This document shows, in pieces, positions 1 to 9,632 of a DNA stretch of 38,569 bases. The first letter of the stretch is position 1. Every line of letters starts with the position of its first letter. The stretch lies in contig WSUB01000268.1 of assembly GCA_019633425.1 (NCBI GenBank), positions 1-38,569 of the forward strand, written 5' to 3'. The translations under genes were made by a program, and so were the position numbers. Under the pieces are notes generated by a model. That model worked only from the letters and a program-made list of their open reading frames with translations, was not told the DNA's origin and made no database searches. Origin of the DNA: Tulasnella sp. 424. Taxonomy: Eukaryota > Basidiomycota > Agaricomycetes > Cantharellales > Tulasnellaceae.

Positions 1-300
1 GGCCGAAGAGTCGTACACCCAAGCGCAAGAAATATACACTCGCATCGGGAATGACCACGGCCGAGCAAGCACGCTGTATGGCCTAGGAGACCTCAACCGT
101 CTTCAATCCAAATACACCCAGGCCGAAGAGTCGTACACCCAAGCGCAAGAAATATACACTCGCATCGGGAATGACTGGGGCCGAGCGAGCACGTTGAATG
201 GCCTAGGAGACCTCTACCGTGTGCAATCCAAATACACCCAGGCCGAAGAGTCGTTGACCCAAGCGCAAGAGATATACACTCGCATCGGAATTGACCAGGG
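1..300 (+). repeat. 120-base tandem repeat encoding TPR units
   Basis: Units start at 1, 121 and 241. Units 1 and 2 differ at only a few bases and the third is cut at about 300. The unit length is exactly 40 codons, so unit gain or loss keeps the frame. Confidence 0.9.
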
Positions 301-328
301 CCGAGACCGAGTCAGCCTCATCATGTAG
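2..328 (+). CDS. TPR-repeat protein, 3' end only (partial)
   Basis: The frame is open from the window edge to a TAG at 326-328, giving 108 residues with no start in view. It consists of a 40-residue unit repeated about 2.5 times. Each unit carries the pattern A-E-E-S-x-T-Q-A-Q-E-I-Y-x-R-I-G and then a G-L-G-D-L helix, which is the tetratricopeptide (TPR_12 / kinesin-light-chain-like) pattern common in fungal NLR-type and scaffold proteins. TPR arrays bind partner proteins. The DNA units are 120 bases long and almost identical, so the array expanded recently. The third unit breaks off into eight unrelated residues before the stop, so the end may be truncated or a further exon may follow. No NB-ARC or effector domain is in the window, so the full protein type is unknown. 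Confidence 0.7.
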   Translation, partial: AEESYTQAQEIYTRIGNDHGRASTLYGLGDLNRLQSKYTQAEESYTQAQEIYTRIGNDWGRASTLNGLGDLYRVQSKYTQAEESLTQAQEIYTRIGIDQGRDRVSLIM

Positions 329-1079
329 CCACAAGAGAGAGAGACGCGAGCCTCAAGGATTGGTAACATTGATGATGCAGGTGATACCACCCAACGGCAA
401 GCTGTTGCGTCACGGGAGCAAAACCCACCCATACCATAGCATCTGTACGCTCTTACTATACCCTTCCATAACCTCTCATTTATCAGACTTTCGCGGTGAA
501 CCATCATTCGATGTTCGGTAGTTTCTGTATATTTATTACAGACGTCCCTTTGTTCTATCTAAGAGCACTTCATGTACCTACAATGCGCAGAAGCAAGTTC
601 CTCCATCTCGTTAAGTCTTCATATATCCAAATGCACGATCTCCAATGCGTTCTCATGAAGACGACTAAGGCGGGGATGCGACATTTCCAGAAGGTGGTTT
701 TATTTCGGCCCTCGTTTGCTTGATACTTGAGCTGTACTCATGGGCCATCTTTTCCGAAGAATAACGCGGCATTAGGAGCGGAGCCCAACATGGAATAAAT
801 AGAAACAGAGAAGGCGAAAGGAAGGTACGTGAGGCGCAGCTAACGCTCGCTTTTAAGGTACTATTATCTAACAGCGAGGGGTCAGAGGCACAACGCAAGA
901 TAGCCTTCAACAAGTGACCCACTCGAAGACGGTAACAAACCCTACGACCTTTATATGGGCGTAATCAATATCAGTAATGGTCAAGGCAATCGTTGGTGGA
1001 TGAGAGGACGGAGAACGAGCCACCCTTTCTGACCATCTCAGGTGGGACGGACTCCTTTCATCAACGCCTTCAAAAACCC
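329..1079. other. No gene recognised
   Basis: Only short overlapping open frames without family patterns or a convincing splice structure are seen here. It lies between the end of the TPR frame and the 3' end of the septin pseudogene and could include 3' untranslated sequence of either. Confidence 0.5.
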
Positions 1080-2362
1080 TTACCTAGGCAGAGCCTTGAG
1101 TGGGGCGAGTGGAGGCGTCCTTGAGGCGGGGGGCTGCTTCGAACGGAATGCCTCGTAATGTATCTGGGCAGTGGTTTCAATAAGGGTTTGAAGGTGGGTC
1201 CTGAATATGGAATCCTGATGATCCCATCCTGTCAAACTAACTGCTGATAGAAAAACAGATTCTACCTCGTCAGGAAGTTCCTGAGGTGGACGAACTCGCA
1301 GTGTGTTTCGTCTTCCACGTTGATGACACCCCACTTGTTCTTTCGACCACGGACGGGCTCGCCATCGATGAGAGCATTACGCTCAGAGTCAACACCTGCG
1401 AAAGGAATGATGTTCTGCAACTGGCGTTAGCAGGCATCCCCGTTCTCAAGCGAAGACGTCACCCACTCGGATGGTCTCGTTCAACGCAAGTTCCTCCGGG
1501 TCATTCTCATCAACGTCGAAGGGGTATAGGCGAATGTTGTTATTGTGCATCTCCGCCCGGATGTTGTTCTTGAACACTTCGCGTTCCTCCAGAGTGAGGG
1601 AGTCGGCCTTGGCGATAATGGGCACGACGCTGACGGCTTCACTCAACTTCTTCATGACAATAATGACGATAGACCACAGAGAGTGCCAAGTGGGACTGAT
1701 GAAGAAAAGGCAGCAGTGGATTTAAGTGTCTTGGATGTGCTTGTCACGTATGGCCGTCAACTCCTCATGAAGGTATGCAGAGTGCTGGTCCTGTTTGCAA
1801 TGAACCCGAAGTCAGAAAAGTGGAAATAACCGAGTACTATTTACTCCAACCTTGGTATACTTGATGATCGTATCCAAGCAACCTTCGTTGTTGGTCTGAT
1901 CGCTGTACCGGGGGTATCAACGATGTTCGGTCTCAGCCTGACACCATTTTCAACAGCGACTGCGAAGACAAAAGCCAGTTAGTGCTATGAATCGGAGAAA
2001 GGTGCGTCGAATGAAAGAGAGACACGAGAAAGGCGCTCAATGCACCCGCAGACAATGAGGAAAAGTGGTAGCAAAAATGGCGACAAAATGGGAAAAGGCG
2101 ACGCACCACGCGACATAGCCTGAATGTACGTCGTCTGTCCAACCGGCTCATCACGCTCAAGACGACCCTTGGAGTCGATGGGATGAGAAGCAAAGATGGT
2201 GTTGATAAGGGTGCTCTTTCCAAGTCCAGTCTGTCCTATGACGATTACGTTAAACTGAAAGCCGCGCTTCACAGCTTGTACTCGATTTGATCAGTGATCG
2301 AGTCGAAGCCGACATAGGACGATGCGCGGTTTTCATCGACGGGTTACAGCAGCGGTGGCCAT
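1080..2362 (-). pseudogene. Septin, Cdc10-type, disrupted
   Basis: Read leftward, the exons are about 2362-2110, 1959-1851, 1790-1467, 1414-1266 and 1200-1080. Septins are GTP-binding proteins that form filaments at septa and bud necks. The P-loop GQTGLGKS, the G3 motif DTPG, the G4 motif AKAD and the septin-unique WGVINVED segment are all readable. The linker from YVGFDS into the P-loop and the DQHSAYL stretch resemble the Cdc10 branch. The gene is broken: single-base frame losses near 2337, near 2272 and in the codons just after DTPG (about 1900), plus an in-frame TAA at 1722-1724. Several normally conserved residues after that stop are changed. The neighbour starting at 2779 splices cleanly through 17 exons, so poor sequence quality is an unlikely cause. 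A functional septin gene presumably lies elsewhere. Confidence 0.8.
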
Positions 2363-2778
2363 GTCATGGTCGCGGCAATTTCACGGGTTACGCTTATCTA
2401 AGCAAGGTGATGTTCCTGAAAATCGAGTTGCCCCCTTGTTTTGGACGTGGCGTCAGATCTTTTCACCCCTGCCCCTCGAGTTTCCATCCAGCCAACGACC
2501 TCCCTCGCAACTCATTTTCACCGCCTTTTTCCAATTATTTATTTCGACTCAGCTCGATAGATAAATCCGACTGCGCCTCGAGATAATCACTTTAGAAGGC
2601 GGGCGTTTTCGATCGGAAAAAAAAAGAAGGAAAACTCGGGGATCCAAAAGACAAGCCCGGATCCGTTCCTTAGTCAAGACAGAAGGCATTTCCCCTGCAG
2701 CTTAGCGGAGTCATTAGAACGTCTCCAAAACCTGGTTTCTCGGAGGAAACAAACTTGAAGAACCGTACGAGAGACCAG
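2363..2778. promoter_or_regulatory. Divergent intergenic region
   Basis: These 416 bases separate the start of the septin relic (leftward) from the start of the A-PCP-R gene (rightward), so any promoters would be shared. An A-rich tract lies near 2619-2635 and an AT-rich patch near 2532-2540. No defined operator was recognised. Confidence 0.4.
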
Positions 2779-5700
2779 ATGTCTTCATCAACGGCTCCCG
2801 AACAAACCACGACATTCCCGTAAGTCGCTTCCTTCTTCTCCCTTCTTCACCCATTCCATGCCTTCCTTCCTAACTCACCATCTCACTTGGTAGAATGTAC
2901 ACGTCTTTAAGGGATATGCTCGTCAACAGAGCAGACGAACACCCGGATAAAGTCGCTGTTAGCTGGGTACGTTACACCACCCTTACTACGGGTTATTTTT
3001 ATACAAATTTTCTTTTTTTCCTCTCTATTCACTCCCTTCGTTCTCGTGCGCTAGGTCGATGCCACCGGAAGCATATCAACTTCTATAACCTACGGAGAAC
3101 TTCACCACCTCGCCTTCAGCTTCGCTCGGTACATGAAGAACCACGGAGTGGAAGTTGGAGACCGAGTCGCCATTCTGGACGATCGGTGTGGTCCGGAATT
3201 GCTCGTGGCCTTTTTCGCTTGCCAGGTGCTGAGGAACTGGAACAACTATGTCTCGGAAATGCTTACTTATTCGTCACATCGTTACCGTGTTTCTCGGTAG
3301 GTCCTCCGGGCCGTTCCGGTCCCAGTACCTTGTCCCCCTACGAGCTCAAATCTCACCGCTGCTGCTCCTCAAATCGTCTCGATAATGGAGGAACTGAAGC
3401 CGGATACAGTCGTGGTGCCCCCTAGGATAAAGGATGTTCTGGCTGCAGTAAGTGATGTCCTTCTCTTTCGCTTCCTCTCGATGCTCACGGGAAGAGTGAA
3501 ATACGCCAGGTGATCGAAGTTGAAAGTTTCGAACTTCATCGTGAGCCGGAATCTCTTGAGCAGAGCTTCAAGAAAGCTTCACGTCTCGGCATCTTCGTCC
3601 TCGACTGCATGGATGATAGTGTCGGTGGGAAGGCGTTTGATGATGAGCAGTGGGAAGGGGAAGAGGGGGATGGTATGTTTTTTCGTCATCACTGTCCTTC
3701 CATTCATACTAAACGATTTCATTGCTCTCGGATATGACAGGTCTCGCCTATATCCGGTTTACCTCTGGGACAGACAGCGATCCCAAGGCAAGCTTGCTTT
3801 GTCTCCTTCATTTCGTCCCTGAAAAGTTCTCTGAACATTTTTTTCTTGCCTTTTTGACAGGGTATATTTGTATCGCATGAAGCAGCGTTGACCCATCTGG
3901 CGACATTCTCTGCCATGGGTTCTGACCCGAGTCAAGATTCATCAACGAAGAAAGTTAGCCTAGTCGCACCACCAAGGTACGAGCGCTGGTAGTATGCTTA
4001 TGATGTGACGAGGCTGAAGCGGGAGGCGCTTCTTCTGGCAGCTTTGACCGTTCGCTGGTTATTGGAGTGTTAGCAACGATGTGTGAGGGTGCAACGTCGT
4101 TCTTAGTAGAGTCGTAAGTTTTGGGCCATGCAGTGCTTAAGGACGAGTGTTCACCTTCGTCTCGTCTGTCCGACAATGTTTCTAGCGATGCCATTCAAGG
4201 CGATCCCCTCGCTTATTTCCGCCTGTTGTCCGATCATCAAATTACGTCCGCGCTAGTCCCTCATGGCCTATTCTCGGAGGCCCTGGAAGCATGGAAACGA
4301 TTTCCTACTGACCGACGGCCCAAATTGAACGCATGGGATCTGAGCCTGTGTGGCGAGCTCGTATCGTATGGAGGATCGATCTCTGGCGAGACGGTGAAGG
4401 ATATTTGCGCCTTGTTGGAACCCGCTGGACTAAAGAACGCCCGTTTCTATGTGCGTCTTGCAACAGCATTACCGTTACCCTGCTGTAGCGGGAGCTGTTA
4501 CTTACAGAGACTCGTTACAGACCACGTACGGACTATCCGAATATCCTTTGGTTGCTACAGCTAGTCTCTCCTCGCCTCCGGGAACCAACCAGGGCCCCAT
4601 TTATGTCCCATGTTCGGGAATAACCGTAAAGAGTGTGGACCCCGTCACACGAGAGGAGTTGCCGGACGGTTTCCATGGCGAGATTTGGGTTGATGGACCT
4701 GGCGTGCCGGCCGGGTACTTGGGACTGGGTGACGAGGATTCTATGGGACAACTTCAAGGCCAAGCGGTGAGTGCTAAACATTTGTGGTCAAACCACGCAG
4801 TCACAACTAATCCACGTTTGTACATATAGTATCTTCGGACAGGAGATCTGGGTGTAATTGAGAGCGGCAAGTTTACCATCGACGGTCGGCTATCCGAGTG
4901 CGTTACTCCCAGCACGACCTGACCACTCGAAGCTGAACGTCGTTTTCGTACAGATCCTTCAGCATCAATGGCAAGATCTTCTTTACCCCAGAGGTCGAGG
5001 AGGTGGTTTTGGGCTACCATGGAGTTTCGCAAGTCTTGTTGCTCCCGTTCCCCCCAGAAACTGGATCTAGTCGTCCGTCATTGGTTCTATTGCTAGAGTT
5101 GGAAGCCCATGCCATCAAACACATGTCAATGCTAGATCACAGGGGTGTGTTGATGATCATTGCATTCCCTTACCCGTCTTGTTTTCTGATGTTACCCACC
5201 GATGAACGCATCCAGACCTCTGCATTGGACTATACCGACGAGTTTCAGCCCTGAAGGGATTGAAGCTGACCAACATCCTAATCCTCTCGCCCGACGGCCT
5301 GCCGAGAACTATTACTGGCAAATTCGCAAACGCAACCGCCCGCTCGCTTTACCTGAGGGGGGATGTCTCGCAAAAATTATACCAGTGGGACTTGAATTTG
5401 GAATCCGTCCCGCCAACACCTCGCGAAGAAATTGTTCTTTCCCCGCTGATCGTTACGCCAGAGCGGCCTGATGCTAGGTATCCTCGTTCGGCTCGAGTGT
5501 GTGAGAAGTTTTGGGAACTGACGCGGGGATATTCAACTCCAGGGGGATGCGTGACTTGATCCGAAGGCAGTGGAAAATGGTCCTTCAAGTTCCAATCGAC
5601 GATGCCGATGACTTCTACGTGCTTGGTGGCTCTCTTACCCAGGCGTTGCGGTATGTACCTTTCTCTGGCCTTCCAAACATAGCCCAATCGGCATGCTAAA

Positions 5701-7557
5701 CTTTCGTTTGATTCAGCGTTACCTATGCAGTCCGGAAGGTTTTGAAGTGTTCCCAGATCGGTATCCACCACCTCGCCGGCTCGCCCACATTCAATGCATA
5801 CGCCGACACTGTGCTTCGTGTCGCTAGCTTCGATGATACTGAGGAAGCTCACCAAGAGCTTCATAAGGCGGAGGTCGAGAAGTCACAGTGGCTTTGGGAC
5901 CAAGTTGTGTTCCCAGAGGACTTCAAGGCACTTGAACCTCAAGGTCGTGCTGGACCCAGCACCCCGCGTCGCGCCGAAACCGCGGAGGGAATCCTCCTTC
6001 TCGGTGCGACGACTGCGCTTGGCTCCTTCATTCTCGCCGAACTCCTAAACTCAGATCGGTCGACACCAATTCACTGTGTGGTGGACGCTGAGACGGAAGA
6101 AGCCGCCCGAGCTGCTGTGGTTAGCACGCTGAAGAAGCATATCCTATGGCGACCGCAATGGCCCGGCCGAATCATACCGGTTGTAGGACGGCCTTACGCC
6201 AAGCGGTTTGGGTTAAGCCAAGGGGCCTTCCAGACGCTGGCGAATGAAGTCAAGTTGCTGATCCATGCGTCGGGCGCGGGCGATACAGACTTGTTGGGCC
6301 CTTATGCGTTGCACGAGAAGGAGATGGTTTCTGGAACGAAGGAAGCAATTCGATTGGCTCTATCGAATTCGAATGGCGTTCCGGTACCTGTCCATTTTGT
6401 CAGCAGTTTGGATGTATTCGGTGAGTTATATTTCAACCTGGCCATGGGTTCCAGAGTGCTAATTTTCGGGCAGATGATGCGCACTACGCACAGGAGCTTG
6501 AAGCTCATCATCCTCCGTTGCATAATCGGGCACCTGGGAAGGCCCAGGCGCACTGGGTCGTAGAGCAGCTGGTCCTTAAGGCATCCCGGGATTACCGCCT
6601 CCCGGCTGCGGTATATCGCGTCGGCTCCTTGCTCGGTCACTCTTCTACTGGGGCTTCGTTCGCCCTAGATGGACCGGTGAACGTCATCTTGGATAATCTG
6701 CATAGGACGAAGAAAGTACCTGCAGAGCTTCTTGACTCCTCGGTAAGGCCTGGCTGTTGTGATGGCAAGGAGGGTGGAGACTCATAAGCCCTATTCTGTT
6801 CCAGCTACCATTCACAACCGTCGATCACGCAGCCAAAGCGATCGTTACCAGCGCATTGGCCCCTCCGCCCAGAGCTCGAAGCCAGCTAGCATTCTATCAC
6901 GTCTTGAACACTGAATCCTATCCCTTCCACAGGGCCGTAGAAGTGTTTGAAAGCGTAACGGGAGAATCAGCAAACACGAAGGCCCCTGTTGCTTTGCAGG
7001 ATTGGCTTTCAACCCTTGAAGGCTGTCTTCCGACCGACTTGGTTGCTGAACGAGGGAGCCTTCCTCAGAACACAAATCAGAATCCAGTCTCGCCGGAGTT
7101 TGCTGCTCTCGCGTCGGCTTTCCTCGGCGATGCTGAGGGAATCCGAGCGTTAGGTGGGCCGGAGGAAGTTTCAACAGTGCAAATGCAACACCGACTCGGG
7201 CGGCTAGGCTTCTCGATCGACCGAACGCTCGAGGAAGTAGAAGTCATCGATCGTGCGCTGGCTGTTAGCATCAAGTGGGCCGGTCAAGAGGCGAAGAGGA
7301 GGAAGTTGAAGGCTGAAGCGGATGCAGCGGCTGCATTGAAGCAGGAGCAGATCCGGGCTGCCGTCCAGGCTTATTCCAAAGAGAAGCAGTCAGATGGTGG
7401 CAGCGAGGGGAGCGTGATCGCTGGTGCGGAGACAGCCGTTGCTGTTGCTCAACGCCGCGATGTGATTGGAGATGTGCAAAGGTTGAGGGAGTGGATTTTG
7501 AGAACGCCAAGTTTAGCTTTCTTGACGGTTTTGTTATGGGCATTTTTGGGGCAGTAG
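2779..7557 (+). CDS. FAAL/NRPS-like A-PCP-reductase protein, degenerate motifs, membrane tail
   Basis: Exons: 2779-2819, 2894-2966, 3055-3225, 3301-3447, 3510-3672, 3741-3787, 3861-3976, 4042-4113, 4186-4450, 4521-4766, 4830-4897, 4954-5144, 5249-5477, 5543-5650, 5717-6420, 6474-6742, 6805-7557; 1220 residues, frame kept throughout. Domain order: acyl-AMP-ligase-like adenylation domain (about 15-600; fatty-acyl-AMP-ligase flavour, with TTYGLSEYP near 366-374, YLRTGD near 448-453 and a terminal PRTITGK lysine), carrier domain (about 610-660), then an NAD(P)-binding reductase domain (about 735-1000). Relatives activate an acid as acyl-AMP, load it on a pantetheine arm and release it by reduction. 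Departures here: the A3 loop reads TSGTDSDPKG, the carrier core LGGSLTQAL lacks the usual GG(D/H)S spacing, the Rossmann loop is GATTALG (742-748), and the SDR Y-x-x-x-K site appears as GKAQAHW. After the reductase come an alanine/lysine-rich helix and a hydrophobic last 20 residues. The intron at 3788-3860 is GC-AG. Substrate unknown. Confidence 0.85.
3788..3860 (+). other. Non-canonical GC-AG intron
   Basis: The intron after the A3 lysine codon starts with GCAAGC and ends TTGACAG. Removing it keeps the frame from DPK into GIFVSH. No GT donor nearby gives that join. GC-AG introns are a known minor class. Confidence 0.7.
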
Positions 7558-7803
7558 ATAGACACTAGCGATAACTTAATGCTTGCAGCTTAGACAACTT
7601 TCTTTTTCTAATTATTTCTATTCAACGTCACTCGTCTACACACGTTTCTCGGTCACTCGGTCTTGAAGAGCATAAATAAATGTCTATTCGACAAGGAGAT
7701 CGACAATGAAAGTGAACAACAATTGAACCCACAAAGCTACAACAAATGATTAGGCAGGATGTACTTGGAAACATGGGGAGGAGAGGAGAGGAGAGGAGTA
7801 TAT

Positions 7804-8575
7804 TTAGAATTTGGACGTGTTCCAGGTGTCGTAAAGATCGCCTGTCCAAGCCTTGTTCTTGGCAGCAAAGAAGATGCTTCCAAACAGAAGGATGGTGTCG
7901 ATGATCCATCCTAACCACGCAAAGGCCATGATTGCCTGATTCGCGGAATCCTTCGTCAGTACTCATACAACTGGACAAAGTTGGTCCACGAACCTCGAGA
8001 AGATGGCATTGAGGATCGTTGCACCAAGACAAGTCCGGCCAGACAGTCTGTGGTCCGTTGTAGGCTTGGTCAACATCCGAGACGGATTGCAAAGAGAAGA
8101 AGTTCATACCGAAGCAGCGCCTGCGCCCCCAACCCAGAACAGCCAGAGGACGAAGAGGACAACGAGCTCGAACCACTGGCGAGCGAAAATAGGATGCGTT
8201 GAGCGCTTTCGGATCAAAATCAATCTGTAAAATGGAGCGGTGGGCGTTGTTAGGTTCTATTTCCGTTAAACCAAAAAAAAATCATTAAATCCCTACACTA
8301 CAGGGATCCAGACGAGGGCGAAAAGACTCGAAATCAGAAGCTCGACGATCGAGGGATCTAGTATCAAAGTGGAATTCGTCAATAGCGCCCAGCGCTGGAG
8401 AAATGGGAGGGAGTAGCGTACCGTAGAAGGGCTCGCCATTGAACAGGGACTTTTCGTCCCTTGTATGGTCTGTGTAGTTTATTCTAGCACAGCATAGACA
8501 CAAGAGCAAGAAGGCAAAGACGGCCCAAGTTGCGTACAACACAACTCGTACGAAAGGAAAGTGGATCTGAACCAT
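7804..8575 (-). CDS. MARVEL-type four-transmembrane protein
   Basis: Exons in reading order: 8575-8422, 8357-8297, 8224-8110, 8047-7994 and 7935-7804, giving 171 residues. Four hydrophobic segments are seen: about 9-30, 56-76, 89-110 and 132-153, with both ends predicted on the cytoplasmic side. The short loop between helices 3 and 4 carries the tryptophan/cysteine pattern WPDLSWC, typical of fungal MARVEL-domain membrane proteins. These sit in the plasma or vesicle membrane and are linked to membrane apposition and trafficking, but the role of this one is unknown. The second exon was placed because only the GTAGGG donor at its end joins helix 2 to helix 3 in frame. It converges with the A-PCP-R gene; the two stops are about 250 bases apart. 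Confidence 0.8.
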
Positions 8576-9632
8576 GATGGGGTTTTGTCAAGACTTTTTT
8601 TTTTTGGGGGGGGGGGGCGCCTCCGAATTGCACGATGAGCGCTGGGAAATATGGAGAACAGTTCGCACACAATAAGCGGTCTCGGAGACGTCGGCGGCCG
8701 GCGGAACTTGGCTGCCGTTGCTGTGACAACTGTTCGCAGGACAAGGAGAAGAGGGGAACGTCGACTAGATATTCTCCGTTGACTGACAGGAGCTGAAATA
8801 CGGAACAGAAGGATAGGAGGCAGAGCTTGCAACGAGGCGGGGCAAATCGTACGATCAAGGTGTGATGTCGACCTACTCATATTGAAAGGAAGCGCTGATA
8901 CGGGTGTGATTCTAGCTCAATTGTCCAGCCTCACAGCTCGCCAGCCGAATGCCGAGCCGGGGCGGACAGAACCATAACCCGAAGCCACCGAGATGACACA
9001 AGGCAGACACGCTGCGATATGACGTGAAACTACAGGAAGAAGCGGAGAGGTTAAACGTTTACTCACTCGCGCGCCCATGAGTCTGCAGAAAGTCCGAGGG
9101 TATTCATAGTATGGGTATGAGTTACAGAAGCCTTCAAAATATGTACAATGGATAACCAATAGAGCCAATGACACAATATCCAGAAGCATAAGAAAAGGCA
9201 GCGAGACAAAATCTTCTGCCCAAAGAAAAGACATCGGAAGAATAAAGGATGATAAGGGAAGAATAGCGTCAGTCTGAAAGGCTACGATTACAGTACACAC
9301 AATAGAAGAATAAGAGTTCACATATTACAGGAACCCATACGAGAAAGTATGTGCATGCAAACGAAGACGGGCGAGAGCATACTGTACGTACCCAAAAGTG
9401 GAGATGACCCACTCCATTGGCGTCCTCCAGCTGCATCTCGGCCTCCGCCTTTAGGTAGGGTTGAAAGGCGGCATGCGTCTTGCAGCGTTCAGCCCATTCA
9501 GGAACACCTTTTCCATAATCAGCCAAACGGCGTCATAATACGGACTATTCCCAAATCCATGCGGCGTAGGGCCGCCATTGGTGGCGATCGTGTTGGCGAT
9601 GTAGTGCTGCTCTTCGAGGTACTGGCTCTGGA
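8576..9632. other. Gap with an unassigned coding-like stretch on the minus strand
   Basis: Leader of the MARVEL gene at the left, including an A/T tract running into a run of about 12 G at 8607-8618. Between about 9650 and 9410, leftward, the protein-like run YLEEQHYIANTIATNGG...YYDAVWLIMEK continues as GVPEWAERCKTHAAFQPYL only after a one-base frame change in an A-run near 9513. This looks like a real exon or a relic, but I could not name the family or find a start. It partly overlaps the last exon proposed for the neighbouring coiled-coil gene. Confidence 0.35.

Noticed and set aside
2895..3425. Long continuous frame at the start of the A-PCP-R gene
   Set aside because: It reads through introns; the spliced frame restores a continuous acyl-AMP-ligase-like sequence.
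4114..4185. In-frame stop in the adenylation domain
   Set aside because: The stop lies inside a 72-base intron with a GTAAGT donor and TTTCTAG acceptor; the join is in frame.
5465..5560. Apparent frameshift before the carrier domain
   Set aside because: A GT-AG intron at 5478-5542 explains the frame change exactly, so the gene is not broken there.
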